Assembly: GCA_017430835.1 (NCBI GenBank)
Contig: JAFRMD010000172.1
Location: 1-14,515 of the forward strand
Direction: 5' to 3'
DNA length: 14,515 bases
From: Methanosphaera sp.
GTDB taxonomy: Archaea; Methanobacteriota; Methanobacteria; Methanobacteriales; Methanobacteriaceae
The notes under the pieces were generated by a model. That model saw only the letters and a list, made by a program, of their open reading frames with translations. It did no database searches and was not told the DNA's origin. Below, piece after piece: positions 4,478 to 13,033 of the stretch. Numbering within the stretch: position 1 is the first letter of the stretch; every line of letters begins with the position of its first letter. A program made the translations under genes and the position numbers.

Positions 4478-7400
4478 TTAGTTGGTTACCTTTATAATCT
4501 TAGTAGTGTTTCTCTGTGACTTATAGGCCAGTCTGTCCTGTGTTATGACATCTACACTAGTGTAGTTTTTGGCTATCGGTACTGGTGCATTCTTAAGGTT
4601 TAGGATTCCGTCGGTTGTGTAGAAGTACATGACTTCTGTGCCGTTTTTGAGCGTTACCCCGTTAACCTTTATTATGAGTTTGTTTGGTCCTGATACAGTG
4701 TTTCCAAGGTAGTCTTTGATAGTTATTTTCATGGATAATGTGTGTGTCTTGTTGTTTATTGTCGCATTAGATAGGGTAATAGTGATGTTGGATCTTTCCA
4801 CTTGGAATGTGGTCGTGTTTTTGGTGTCATCAGGGTAGTTTTTGCTGTAGAAGACTGCGAGTATTGTTTGATTCTTAGGTGTCATGGATTGTGTATCTGT
4901 TACGCATGATAGTCCCAGTGGTATTGTGTATTTGATGGTGGCTATTCCGTTTACTACTTTGGCTTTGAGCATTTCTCCGTTTGCGTCTTTGAGTGTGATT
5001 CCGTTTATCTTGAAGTAGACGTATTCATCTGCGGTGGTGTTTATTTTTTTACCGCTTGTTGTATCTGTTACTTTTGCTGTTATTGTGAGGTTTTGTCCCT
5101 GTTTTATTGTTTTGGTGTTTGTGGTTACTGTTATTGTTGCTGTTCGAGGTTTGAGTGTTATTTTTGCTGGTGTGCTGTTTGAAGCTGTGTAGTCGGTGTT
5201 TTCTATGTAGTGTGCCGTTATTTGGGCTGCGTTTTTCATGCTGGAGTCTGCCGTTATTGTGGCGGTTGCTGCTCCGTTAGCTACTTTGACTTTTAGTGGG
5301 TTGTCACTTCCGGTGAGTTTGCCGTTGTCTTTTATTGTTACTCCGTTTATTTTAAAGATGACATTTCCTTCATTGATTTTTATGTTATTTTCTGCAGTTA
5401 CCGTTGCTTTTAGTGTTATCTTATCGCCGAGGTATGCAGTGACAGGTGTTATGCTTGTCTTTGTGGTGAGCTTTTTAACGTCGATTGTATGGTTTTTGCT
5501 GGCATTGTTGTATGTTTTTGATCCGGTGTAGGTAACATTTATTGTGTTTTTACCTGTTGGTAGTGTTATTTTCTGTGTAACTGTTCCCGTTGTGCCGATG
5601 TTTGTGTTTACTGTTGTACCATTTGGCAGTTTGATTGTCACCTGTGCGTTAGGTATTGCTTTTCCTGTTGAGCTGTCTGTTAGAGTTATGTTTACCATTG
5701 TGTTGTTCAGGGTGTTGTTTACTGTTTTGACTGTTAATGTGGCTATCCGTTTCTGGATGTTAAGATTATTAACTGCACGTTGGCTGGCATTATAGTAGTC
5801 GTTTCCAAGGTATTTCACGGTCAGGTTGTATGTTCCGCTTTCATTTAGTGTTGTTGTAACTGTGGTGTTGGCGGAGCTTATCGTGGCCTTTGCTACTGTG
5901 CTATTGTCTATGTTGTTTATTATTTCTATTTGTCCGCTTGTTACTGGTTGTTTGGTTGTCTTGTCCGTTACTTTTATTGTTATTGTATTGTTTCCGGCTG
6001 TTTTGTTGTTTATGGTTGCCGCGGTTGTGGATGCTCGTTTTTCTACGTTGATTGACAGTGTATTGTTTGAGGCGTTGTATTCATTGTTTCCGTTGAATTT
6101 TATGTTTATCTTCTGTGATCCTACAGGTAGTGTTAGTGGTACTGTGACTGTACCGGTACTTCCTGTGGTAGTGTTTATTTCTTTGCCGTCTGGCAGTGTT
6201 ATTGTTATCTGTGCATCTTTTATAATTGTATCTGTTACAGGGTCTTTTACCGTTACGTTTATTGACGTGTTGAGATAGGTTCTGTTATTGGTGGTGGCTT
6301 CAACCTCTGATTGTCTTCCTACTATTACAATATTACTCATCCTATAAGTACTATTTGTATAGTCATCATTTTCCATGTACCTAATGTTTAATTCGGTTAT
6401 GTCTTTTGTCTTAACGTCCAGGTTGATGCTGGTTGTACCGGTAGTGTTTATGGTGGTGTTGCCTAGTTTATTGTCGTTGCTGCCGTATACCTCGATTTGT
6501 CCGGTTGTTACTTTTTTGTTGTTGTATGTATCTGTTACCAGCACGTTAAGTGTGGTGTTTCCTATTGTGTTGTTGGTTAGTGTCGCGGTTATCTTTGTCG
6601 GCAGTTTCTGTGAGTTTACTGTTATTGTATCGTTGGATGGATTATAATCAGTATCTCCAATAAATTGTGCTTTAATAGTATTTTTTCGACTTTGATTAAA
6701 TGATAGGGTAGTGGTTGCAACTCCACCCTTTGTTGTTGTTATATTGCATATGTCTTGGTCATTTACTGTTATAGTTATGTTTTTATCACCTATTCCCATT
6801 TCATCTATGTCCTTTAATGTCACCGTTATTGTAATTGTATCATTTATGTATGGATTATCTTCATCTGTTGTAATTGTTAAATTGGTAGTTTTATAGTTTT
6901 TGTTACCTTCTATCAGATAACTTCTAAACTCGTCATTGTATTCATAATCATCATTGAATCCATTAATCTCACGAGGTAACCCTTCAATACTGTCTATTAA
7001 GCATCCGGTACTTTTATCAAACTTATTTTCTGCAATATATACATTAATATATTTACTTTCATTGGTGTTGTTGATGTAGAAAATTGTGTTGTTGAATGTA
7101 TTGTTTGTAATGTTTAATGTTAAATTTGCATTTCTACGTTTCGTGAATGTTAGGCTGTTTTCCGTAAATGTGTTATTATCAATTACAATCAAAAACTCGG
7201 AAGAACTACTACTTGCATATGATGATATTGATCCTCCAGTTCGGGTTGCTGTGTTGTGTGTGAGTTTAGAGTCGGTTATGGTAAGAATATCCCTGTAGTT
7301 GTATATTGCTCCTCCATCCCTTGCGGTGTTGTGTGTGAGGTTGGATTCGGTTATGGTAACCGTACCACTATCTTTGTTTATTGCTCCTCCACCACCGATT

Positions 7401-10400
7401 GTTGCGTTGTTGTAGTTGAGGTTGGATTGGGTTATGTTAACCGTACCACCACCAGTATTGTATATTGCTCCTCCATTCACATTTGCGGTGTTGCTTGTGA
7501 GGTTGGATTCGATTATGTTAACCGTACCCTTGTTGTATATTGCTCCCCCATTACCGTCTGTTGCGTTGTTGTAGTTGAGGTTTGAACAGGATATGTTAAC
7601 TGTACCACCATCATTGTTGTATATTACTCCCCCCTCTGTGTTTGCGGTGTTGTGTGTGAGGTTGGATTCGGTTATGGTAAGAGTACCCGTGTTTTGTATT
7701 GCTCCTCCCCCTACACGTTGATATTCTCCTGATGCATGGTTGTGGTTGAGGGTGGTGTTTATTAATGCCATGTTACCGTTATTGTTTATTGCTCCCCCAC
7801 AGTTGCTTACTGTGTTGTGTGTGAGTGTGGAATCAGTTATGGTTAAGTTTCCACTGTTGTCTATTGCACCCCCAATTGTTGAATTGTAATTGGTTAATGT
7901 AATGTTTTTTAAGGTTAAATTATATTCATTGCTTATGTACATGAATTGATGGTTTTTATTACCATCTAGTGTGATATTGTTTCCGTTTATGATTAGTTTA
8001 CGCGTATATTGATTTTTTTCACCCCATTTCATATTAGCGGTTGCATTGTAGTCACCAGGTAATAAGTTGATTGTATAATTTTCATAGCTTGTTGTTTTTG
8101 CATAATTTACTGCATATACGAGGCCTTTATAATCTGATACATTAAAGTTATCAGTATTTATTTGTGATTCTATGATAAATGTGTTGTTATTGAATTGTGC
8201 AGAATCGGTACCGTTTACTACTAAACTGATTTTATGATTTCCAGCAGGTAAACAATACTCGTCGAGGTTAGATCCACTGTATATTGGTGTGCTTTCCTCG
8301 TCAACAAATAAACTGACACTAGCCATGTTGATAAAGTCATCGGTTTTATCTAATTTAAGATAGTATTGTCCATTATTTTTTGTTACTATGTAATTTGCTG
8401 GAGTATTGTTGTAGAAGGTTGAACCGGTACAAACAACACCGCCACTCATGTTGTATATTGCTGCCCCATTACAGTCTTTTGCACTGTTGTTTGTGAAGTT
8501 GGAGTTGGTTATGTTAAGAGTACTATTACCACTAACAGAGTGGTATATTGCTCCTCCATCACGATTTGCACGGTTGTAGTTGAAGTTGGAGTTGGTGATG
8601 GTAAGATTACCCCAGTTGCGTATTGCTCCTCCATCATTAGTTGCATTGTTGTGTGTGAGGTTGGAGTTGATTATAGTAACATTACCATAATTGTTGTGTA
8701 TTGCTCCTCCAAATTTTGCGGTGTTGTTGATGAGGTTGGAATCGATTATAGTAAGATTACCATAACTGTTGGATAATGCTCCTCCCCATGTACCATGGAA
8801 ATTTGTTAGTGTGATATTTTTTAAGGTTAAACTATAATCGGTGAATACAGTCATGAATGAATAAAGTAAGTTATTACCATCAATTGTGATATTGTTTCCG
8901 TTAATGGTTAATTTACTAGTATGAGTATTTGTATCACCCCAGAACAAATCAGCGGTTGCGTTGTAGTCCCCTGGTAATAAGTAAATAGAGTATTCTTCCT
9001 CATATGATTTTTTGGCATCCTTTACGGCTTCTATTAGTTGTGTGTAGTTTGTTACTATTTTGTCATAGGAGTACAGTATGAATGTGTTGTCTCTGAATGT
9101 TGTTGTATCTGTACCGTTAACTGTTAATCGTATCTTGTGGCCTTTAGTTACATTGTAGTCGCTTAGTCGTCCGGTGTAGTTGGATGTTTCGTTGTTATCA
9201 AGATAAATAACAACATTATCTTCATTTGTGGTGATGAATCCGTCATCACTGTATAGTTGTATTTTATGTGGTTCGTTTTCTTTGCTGATTATGTAGTTTG
9301 CAGGAGTATTCATGTCAAATGTTGAACCAGTACAAATAACGCTACCCTGATTACGTATTGCACCCCCATATATTGTTGCGTTGTTGTGTGTGAGTGTGGA
9401 ATCAGTTATGGTTAAGTTTCCACTGTTGTCTATTGCACCTCCATATGATGAAGTGTAATTGGTTAATGTAATGTTTTTTAAGGTAAAATTGTAACCACGG
9501 TTTACATGCATGAATTGATGGTTTTGATTACCATCTAATGTGATATTGTTCCCGTTTATGATTAATTTACGCGTATATTGATTTGTTTCACCCCATGTCA
9601 TATTTGCGGTTGCATTGTAATCCCCTGGCAATAGATAAATAGAGTATTCCTCTTTATTGGATTTTTTAGCATAATTTACTGCGTCTACTAGTTGTGTGTA
9701 GTTTGTCACTGCATTATCGTATAGGATAAATGTATTACTATTGTCATAGTCTGATGGGGTATTCATGTCAAAGGTTGAACCAGCACAAACAACACTACCC
9801 TTGTTGTATATTGCTCCTCCAAAGGCGTTTGCGTTGTTTTCTGTGAGGTTGGAGTTGGTTATGGTAAGAGTACCACCCTCAGTGTTGTATAATACTCCTC
9901 CATATCTTGCGGTGTTGTGTGTGAGGTTGGACTCGGTTATGTTAAGAATACCACCATAGTTATATATTGCTCCTCCCCCCCATTCTACGTTGTTGTGTGT
10001 GAGGTTGGAGTTGGTTATTTTAACCGTAGCCCCCTCGTTGTTGTATATCGCTCCTCCATTTTCTTTTGCGGTGTTGTGTGTGAGGTTGGACTCGGTTATG
10101 GTAAGAGTACCCTTGTTGTATATTGCTCCACCTACATTAAAAACTCCTGCTGCATTGTTGTAGTTGAGGTTGGTGTTTGTTAATGTTATGTTACCGTTAT
10201 TGTTGATTGCACCTCCATCGTATGATTGACAGTTGGTGATTGTGAGGTTGTTTATCGTTACTGTAGATCCATTAGGGATGTTTAGGAATTGATGTTGATT
10301 GCCGCTTATTGTGAATCCGTTACCTTCAATCGTTAACTTATTTATATTTGTACTTAAACTTCCTTCGAGTGTTATGTTTGCTGTTATGTTAACTGTTACA

Positions 10401-10726
10401 ACCGTATCACTACTACCAAATGCAGTTTCTAGTTGGTCATAATTGCCTACATTGATTGGAGTTGCGGTTTTCTTATTTTTTTCTTCTTTAATTATTTCCT
10501 TATTTTTTGTTTGTTTACTTGTTACGCTTTCCTGTACAGTACCCGTTGTTGTGGGTGCTGTATCCTCCACTACACTAGGTGCAGTAGTCATGCCCATAGT
10601 ATCAGCTGGTACATCCACTGTGGGTGTGCTTGTAGTATCCGTGGATACATCTGTTGCACTTGCTAGGCCTATTAGTAGTGCAAGTAGCATTACAAGTATG
10701 AACGTTTTTATTATTTTATTGTTCAT
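4478..10726 (-). CDS. Giant secreted adhesin-like protein: beta-helix modules plus Ig-like repeats
   Basis: This 2082-residue Asn/Thr-rich surface protein belongs to the adhesin-like proteins of gut Methanobacteriales. Residues 1-25 are a signal peptide (IIKTFILVMLLALLIGLASA). Residues 26-90 are a Thr/Pro/Lys-rich linker. Residues 95-1250 form right-handed parallel beta-helices in four modules starting near 95, 342, 559 and 865, built from rungs of about 24 residues such as GGAIYNKGTLTITESNLTHN. Modules 2-4 open with a YTQLVDAV...YLLPGDYNATA signature, and small beta domains (about 486-557 and 775-854) link them. Residues 1280-2082 are about eight Ig-like domains (NDYYNAS, NNTITIKV patterns). 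There is no transmembrane anchor or pseudomurein-binding repeat at the C-terminus, so attachment is unclear. N-glycosylation sequons are very frequent. Start: ATG at 10726 with AAGAGGA at 10734-10740. Likely role: binding to host, food or microbial surfaces (inferred from family). Confidence 0.92.
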   Translation of the reverse strand: MNNKIIKTFILVMLLALLIGLASATDVSTDTTSTPTVDVPADTMGMTTAPSVVEDTAPTTTGTVQESVTSKQTKNKEIIKEEKNKKTATPINVGNYDQLETAFGSSDTVVTVNITANITLEGSLSTNINKLTIEGNGFTISGNQHQFLNIPNGSTVTINNLTITNCQSYDGGAINNNGNITLTNTNLNYNNAAGVFNVGGAIYNKGTLTITESNLTHNTAKENGGAIYNNEGATVKITNSNLTHNNVEWGGGAIYNYGGILNITESNLTHNTARYGGVLYNTEGGTLTITNSNLTENNANAFGGAIYNKGSVVCAGSTFDMNTPSDYDNSNTFILYDNAVTNYTQLVDAVNYAKKSNKEEYSIYLLPGDYNATANMTWGETNQYTRKLIINGNNITLDGNQNHQFMHVNRGYNFTLKNITLTNYTSSYGGAIDNSGNLTITDSTLTHNNATIYGGAIRNQGSVICTGSTFDMNTPANYIISKENEPHKIQLYSDDGFITTNEDNVVIYLDNNETSNYTGRLSDYNVTKGHKIRLTVNGTDTTTFRDNTFILYSYDKIVTNYTQLIEAVKDAKKSYEEEYSIYLLPGDYNATADLFWGDTNTHTSKLTINGNNITIDGNNLLYSFMTVFTDYSLTLKNITLTNFHGTWGGALSNSYGNLTIIDSNLINNTAKFGGAIHNNYGNVTIINSNLTHNNATNDGGAIRNWGNLTITNSNFNYNRANRDGGAIYHSVSGNSTLNITNSNFTNNSAKDCNGAAIYNMSGGVVCTGSTFYNNTPANYIVTKNNGQYYLKLDKTDDFINMASVSLFVDEESTPIYSGSNLDEYCLPAGNHKISLVVNGTDSAQFNNNTFIIESQINTDNFNVSDYKGLVYAVNYAKTTSYENYTINLLPGDYNATANMKWGEKNQYTRKLIINGNNITLDGNKNHQFMYISNEYNLTLKNITLTNYNSTIGGAIDNSGNLTITDSTLTHNTVSNCGGAINNNGNMALINTTLNHNHASGEYQRVGGGAIQNTGTLTITESNLTHNTANTEGGVIYNNDGGTVNISCSNLNYNNATDGNGGAIYNKGTVNIIESNLTSNTANVNGGAIYNTGGGTVNITQSNLNYNNATIGGGGAINKDSGTVTITESNLTHNTARDGGAIYNYRDILTITDSKLTHNTATRTGGSISSYASSSSSEFLIVIDNNTFTENSLTFTKRRNANLTLNITNNTFNNTIFYINNTNESKYINVYIAENKFDKSTGCLIDSIEGLPREINGFNDDYEYNDEFRSYLIEGNKNYKTTNLTITTDEDNPYINDTITITVTLKDIDEMGIGDKNITITVNDQDICNITTTKGGVATTTLSFNQSRKNTIKAQFIGDTDYNPSNDTITVNSQKLPTKITATLTNNTIGNTTLNVLVTDTYNNKKVTTGQIEVYGSNDNKLGNTTINTTGTTSINLDVKTKDITELNIRYMENDDYTNSTYRMSNIVIVGRQSEVEATTNNRTYLNTSINVTVKDPVTDTIIKDAQITITLPDGKEINTTTGSTGTVTVPLTLPVGSQKINIKFNGNNEYNASNNTLSINVEKRASTTAATINNKTAGNNTITIKVTDKTTKQPVTSGQIEIINNIDNSTVAKATISSANTTVTTTLNESGTYNLTVKYLGNDYYNASQRAVNNLNIQKRIATLTVKTVNNTLNNTMVNITLTDSSTGKAIPNAQVTIKLPNGTTVNTNIGTTGTVTQKITLPTGKNTINVTYTGSKTYNNASKNHTIDVKKLTTKTSITPVTAYLGDKITLKATVTAENNIKINEGNVIFKINGVTIKDNGKLTGSDNPLKVKVANGAATATITADSSMKNAAQITAHYIENTDYTASNSTPAKITLKPRTATITVTTNTKTIKQGQNLTITAKVTDTTSGKKINTTADEYVYFKINGITLKDANGEMLKAKVVNGIATIKYTIPLGLSCVTDTQSMTPKNQTILAVFYSKNYPDDTKNTTTFQVERSNITITLSNATINNKTHTLSMKITIKDYLGNTVSGPNKLIIKVNGVTLKNGTEVMYFYTTDGILNLKNAPVPIAKNYTSVDVITQDRLAYKSQRNTTKIIKVTN
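7240..7700 (-). repeat. Tandem beta-helix rung repeats in the adhesin gene, module 4
   Basis: DNA repeats with a 70-80 base period encode GGAIYN-type rungs, each with TTGCTCCTCC and GTGTGTGAGGTTGGA-like words on the plus strand. A similar array lies at 9780-10200 (module 1). The periodicity reflects protein structure, not a CRISPR array. Confidence 0.8.
7788..8065 (-). repeat. Segmental duplication inside the adhesin gene, copy in module 4
   Basis: This segment is closely similar to 9360-9633 (module 2) at DNA level, including silent positions, for example identical runs such as GTGGAATCAGTTATGGTTAA and TAATTGGTTAATGTAATG. A third, more diverged copy (module 3) covers about 8790-9000. The likeness beyond protein constraint points to recent duplication or gene conversion. 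Confidence 0.8.
9360..9633 (-). repeat. Segmental duplication inside the adhesin gene, copy in module 2
   Basis: Partner of the segment at 7788-8065. It encodes the module start from the LLPGDYNATANM motif through NGNNITLDGN to the GGAI rungs. Exchange between the two would remove or add about 525 residues in frame. Confidence 0.8.
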
Positions 10727-10733
10727 TTTTATT

Positions 10734-10740
10734 TCCTCTT
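10734..10740 (-). promoter_or_regulatory. Shine-Dalgarno of the adhesin-like gene
   Basis: AAGAGGA on the minus strand ends seven bases before the ATG at 10726 and supports that start. It is weaker than the micro-ORF sites. Confidence 0.6.
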
Positions 10741-10786
10741 TTTTTAATTAATGTGTTGTTCTTTTTGAAAACTTTATTCAATTTTT

Positions 10787-10796
10787 AATATATATT
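10787..10796 (-). promoter_or_regulatory. TATA box for the adhesin-like gene
   Basis: AATATATATT on the minus strand predicts a start near 10765 and a leader of about 40 bases. The divergent micro-ORF unit B begins about 160 bases beyond it. Confidence 0.45.
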
Positions 10797-10954
10797 ATTA
10801 AATATGATTAAAGCTTGATATCTATTTTATTCTTTTTTATTTATATTTGTTTAGTGTTTTTTCATCACGGATACTTTTTATAAGATTGTGGTACTTCTGA
10901 TAACTCCTGCACAATTTAGAAAGTATTGTATTTTTTTTCTTCGCTATACTTTTA

Positions 10955-10993
10955 TATAACGAAGCTTCTTTTTAGAAAAATTGTTTCGTTATA
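10955..10993. repeat. Inverted repeat TATAACGAA / TTCGTTATA, unit B copy
   Basis: TATAACGAA at 10955-10963 pairs with TTCGTTATA at 10985-10993. A third half-site, CTTCGCTATA, lies only a few bases upstream, so two alternative hairpins are possible here. Confidence 0.5.
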
Positions 10994-11054
10994 CTTAAAA
11001 GGGTCTATAACTTGATAATAATCTTTAAATAGTTTGAAAATTAATATATTATCA

Positions 11055-11148
11055 GTGTTTTTTTAAACCATTATCCTTAAAGAGTCTACTGACTGGAAGT
11101 AGTGTAGTTAATGTTTTTTAGGAGGTTTTTTCTCCTAAAATAATTTTT
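11055..11148 (+). ncRNA. Putative small RNA ahead of micro-ORF 4
   Basis: Counterpart of 1500-1600: conserved non-coding stretch between the TATA-like CTTTAAATAG (11023-11032) and the terminator hairpin at 11116-11140, keeping the CTACT/AGTAG stem. Inference only. Confidence 0.25.
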
Positions 11149-11149
11149 T
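11116..11149 (+). terminator. Hairpin plus T-run terminator, unit B
   Basis: TTTTAGGAG (11116-11124) pairs perfectly with CTCCTAAAA (11132-11140) around a T-rich loop, followed by TAATTTTTT. It lies directly before the TATA box of micro-ORF 4. Confidence 0.65.
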
Positions 11150-11150
11150 C

Positions 11151-11160
11151 ATATATAAAT
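11151..11160 (+). promoter_or_regulatory. TATA box for micro-ORF 4
   Basis: ATATATAAAT is an excellent archaeal TATA box. The predicted start near 11180 gives a leader of about 110 bases that includes the pre-SD hairpin GTATGGAAG/CTTCCGTAT. Confidence 0.5.
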
Positions 11161-11288
11161 AGGTTATTAGATGGTGTCTGTGTTCTGAAAAAGTAGCAAA
11201 GCTATTCCACTTTAAATATGATCTAGTAGTAGAACGCTGTATGGAAGTTTATTTTTTTTCTTCCGTATTCTTTAGGGAGGTGATTACA

Positions 11289-11399
11289 ATGTTTGAAGAA
11301 GTAGTACTACTTTTAATAGTACTAAACTTCGAAACATTTGAGTTCTTTTTAAGACTCATATGTTTCAAAATAACAATATTGTTTTCATTATATAGTTAA
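11289..11399 (+). CDS. Hydrophobic micro-peptide 4 (36 aa, long form)
   Basis: The ORF encodes MFEEVVLLLIVLNFETFEFF followed by LRLICFKITILFSLYS. It is the orthologous copy of micro-peptide 1 in unit B, one residue longer through a 3-base insertion that keeps the frame. The core LLLIVLNF, the FEFFLRLICFKIT middle and the final S.YS/S.HS are conserved, and most differences from copy 1 are conservative or silent. That pattern is what translation predicts. SD AGGGAGGTGAT has ideal spacing. Possible role: membrane-acting toxin or regulator (inference). Confidence 0.68.
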   Translation: MFEEVVLLLIVLNFETFEFFLRLICFKITILFSLYS

Positions 11400-11493
11400 C
11401 GAACATGAAAACAATGTTTAACAGTGGATAGCGTAATGCTCCAAAATTGCAAGACGCCTGACTTTTATGCCACGTTACATGATAGTATCTAAC
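11373..11493 (+). ncRNA. Structured region downstream of micro-ORF 4
   Basis: Counterpart of 1824-1945. Stems kept: ATTGTTTTCAT with ATGAAAACAAT, GTGG (11424-11427) with CCAC (11470-11473), and GCGT (11431-11434) with ACGC (11454-11457). The last hairpin has one mismatch here. Either a 3' UTR or the complement of an antisense RNA started at the symmetric TATA box 11499-11508. Confidence 0.4.
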
Positions 11494-11645
11494 CTCTTGT
11501 ATATATAGTTACCTTGAATATTTTTGTTACTATTACTATTCATTGATTCTTTTAATATTATGATTGTTTTTTATTGGATTATAATGAATATTTTTAATGT
11601 CAGAATCTTATTTTTTTCCTTCTGAAATCCAAGGAGGTGGTTGCA

Positions 11646-11690
11646 ATGTTTGAAGAAGTAGTACTACTTTTGATGGTACTAATTATCTAA
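11646..11690 (+). CDS. Hydrophobic micro-peptide 5 (14 aa, shortest form)
   Basis: The ORF encodes MFEEVVLLLMVLII and stops at TAA. It has the micro-ORF 2 type of leader (TCAGAA/TTCTGA hairpin, CCAAGGAGGTGG, GGAGG eight bases before ATG). The MFEEVV start and hydrophobic core are intact, but the conserved NFKAF end is replaced where similarity to unit A stops, so the repeat boundary probably truncated it. It may be a degenerate copy. The first codons contain the perfect palindrome AAGTAGTACTACTT, shared with micro-ORF 4. Confidence 0.5.
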   Translation: MFEEVVLLLMVLII

Positions 11691-12174
11691 ATTTATACTT
11701 GGTTTCATGTTATTGTGACTATACCCTATGCAAATCATAGTATTTATATTTTAGGGTTAAAATCTACCATGTTTCATAAATTATTTGTTAATATTTTTTA
11801 CTATAAAAAAATACGACAGATTTATATCGTGATGTATAAAAATAAGGGTTTATAGTACTCAGTTTGAAACTAATTTTTCAAGTACCTTATATATGTATTC
11901 TATTTTGGCTCATGTAATCCTTTTTGGAATACATGTTATATGTATTCTTTTTTGGCTTACTTAATCCTAAAAGAATATATTATTTCAATTTATATTGTAA
12001 TCTCTCTAGAAAATAATCGAAAACGAACATTAAAAATAAAACAAAAAAAATCTATGTATTAAAGGGTAAAATAGTTGAAATTGTGAAAATATAAGTATTG
12101 AAACCTCTGTATTTTCATTATTGTAAGCACGTTACTCGGATAATGAATAATAAAAATAAATAAGCTACCCCTAC
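11691..12174. other. Intergenic region between micro-ORF 5 and the membrane protein gene
   Basis: There is no supported gene. It contains the two tandem hairpins at 11891-11980 (listed separately) and otherwise AT-rich DNA. Just after the membrane protein gene, the minus strand reads TTATTTATTTTTATT, a weak oligo-T terminator (about 12140-12165). Confidence 0.5.
11891..11980. repeat. Two tandem hairpins with a shared loop
   Basis: ATGTATTC (11893-11900) pairs with GAATACAT (11927-11934). Next, ATGTATTCTTTT (11940-11951) pairs with AAAAGAATATAT (11969-11980) with one G-U pair. The two arms and the loop word GGCTYA..TAATCC repeat at a spacing of about 47 bases. This may be a convergent terminator pair, a regulator binding site or a small RNA. 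Confidence 0.55.
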
Positions 12175-12963
12175 TTATTCGATAGATTTGGCTCTTTCTA
12201 AGAAATAAATTATTGGAATAATTGGAATCAATATGCCGGCAAGTGCTAAACCTGGATGAATTAGAATACCCAGAATTACTAGCATGAATCCACAGATACA
12301 TAGTTGTATTCTTCCATGTAATATTGCTTTTGAATTTTCATAATATTGTAATATGATTGATAATGAAATTTCTATAGCTAAACATACAATTCCAGCAATA
12401 AAAAGCATGGCCATCATTGAATCATTTGGATCGTAATTTATTAAAGAAAATATTGGTAGAACAAAGCTTAAAATACATAAGATATATCCAGCTGTAATAC
12501 TTAGAGTATGTGTTTTATTTTTTGTAGTATTTACAAAATTCTCCTTATTAACTACTTCAATATCAGTATTTATTGCTTCAGCAGAACCTGTTTTTGGTTG
12601 TTTATCCAATTGAATTAACAATTCTTCTAAAATAGTTTCTATTGCTTGTTTACCTCCTTCTGTTAAGTCCATAATTGCATGAGGATAATCGGCTAAGAAT
12701 TCAATGATTGTTGTATTGGGAGTATCTTCTTTTAAACTAATGTGCATAATAAACATATTGTTAAATGAATCAATTACTCTAAAACTATGTGTTGTAGGGT
12801 AATGTCCTTTTAAATCATAGTATTTAACTGGAAATATTGAAAGTAATGTTTCATAAACAACATTAATTGGATATTCAATAAGTACTTCTTTTTTTGTTTC
12901 TGCAAACATCATACCACTTTTTGTTATTTGTTGACTTTTTGATAATTTAATATTCTTGTTCAA
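12175..12963 (-). CDS. Membrane protein with N-terminal soluble domain and four TM segments
   Basis: This protein has up to 262 residues. Residues 25-121 form a soluble alpha/beta domain (EVLIEYPINVVYETLLSIFP ... DLTEGGKQAIETILEELL) whose layout suggests a START/SRPBCC-like fold with a closing helix; that is inference. After a polar linker (122-152) come four hydrophobic segments, about 155-175, 183-206, 218-236 and 238-254. I know no function. The start is uncertain: TTG at 12963 is the first possible start after an in-frame TAG (12976-12978), while ATG at 12912 would remove 17 residues. Neither has a good SD. A good SD (AAGGAGA, 13007-13013) lies before an in-frame ATT at 13005, but the TAG intervenes, so the original N-terminus may be broken. 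Confidence 0.7.
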   Translation of the reverse strand: MNKNIKLSKSQQITKSGMMFAETKKEVLIEYPINVVYETLLSIFPVKYYDLKGHYPTTHSFRVIDSFNNMFIMHISLKEDTPNTTIIEFLADYPHAIMDLTEGGKQAIETILEELLIQLDKQPKTGSAEAINTDIEVVNKENFVNTTKNKTHTLSITAGYILCILSFVLPIFSLINYDPNDSMMAMLFIAGIVCLAIEISLSIILQYYENSKAILHGRIQLCICGFMLVILGILIHPGLALAGILIPIIPIIYFLERAKSIE

Positions 12964-13033
12964 TTTGTTGATTGGCTACGGATTTGTATTATCTTTTTTG
13001 TTAATATCTCCTTGTTTTTTTCTTTTGTCTGTA

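Larger units (their letters stand above)
10955..11690 (+). repeat. Direct-repeat unit B carrying two hydrophobic micro-ORFs
   Basis: Second copy of the unit at 1403-2151, collinear over its whole length with scattered substitutions and small indels. It lies divergently upstream of the adhesin gene, while unit A lies beyond the PIN operon. Similarity stops inside the last micro-ORF, whose end differs from copy 2. The structural elements (inverted repeats, terminator, pre-SD hairpins, downstream stems) are kept, several by compensating changes. Confidence 0.9.

Noticed and set aside
7240..10200. Regular 70-80 base repeats suggesting a CRISPR array
   Set aside because: The repeats are degenerate, have no unique spacers of constant length, and encode beta-helix rungs in one long open frame.
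5238..10751. Many plus-strand open frames opposite the adhesin gene
   Set aside because: They mirror the repetitive minus-strand gene, giving Val/Cys/Ser-rich low-complexity products with no ribosome sites. They are shadows of its codon pattern.
12059..12301. 80-codon minus-strand frame overlapping the end of the membrane protein gene
   Set aside because: It overlaps a better-supported frame with clear transmembrane segments, and its product has no recognisable feature.
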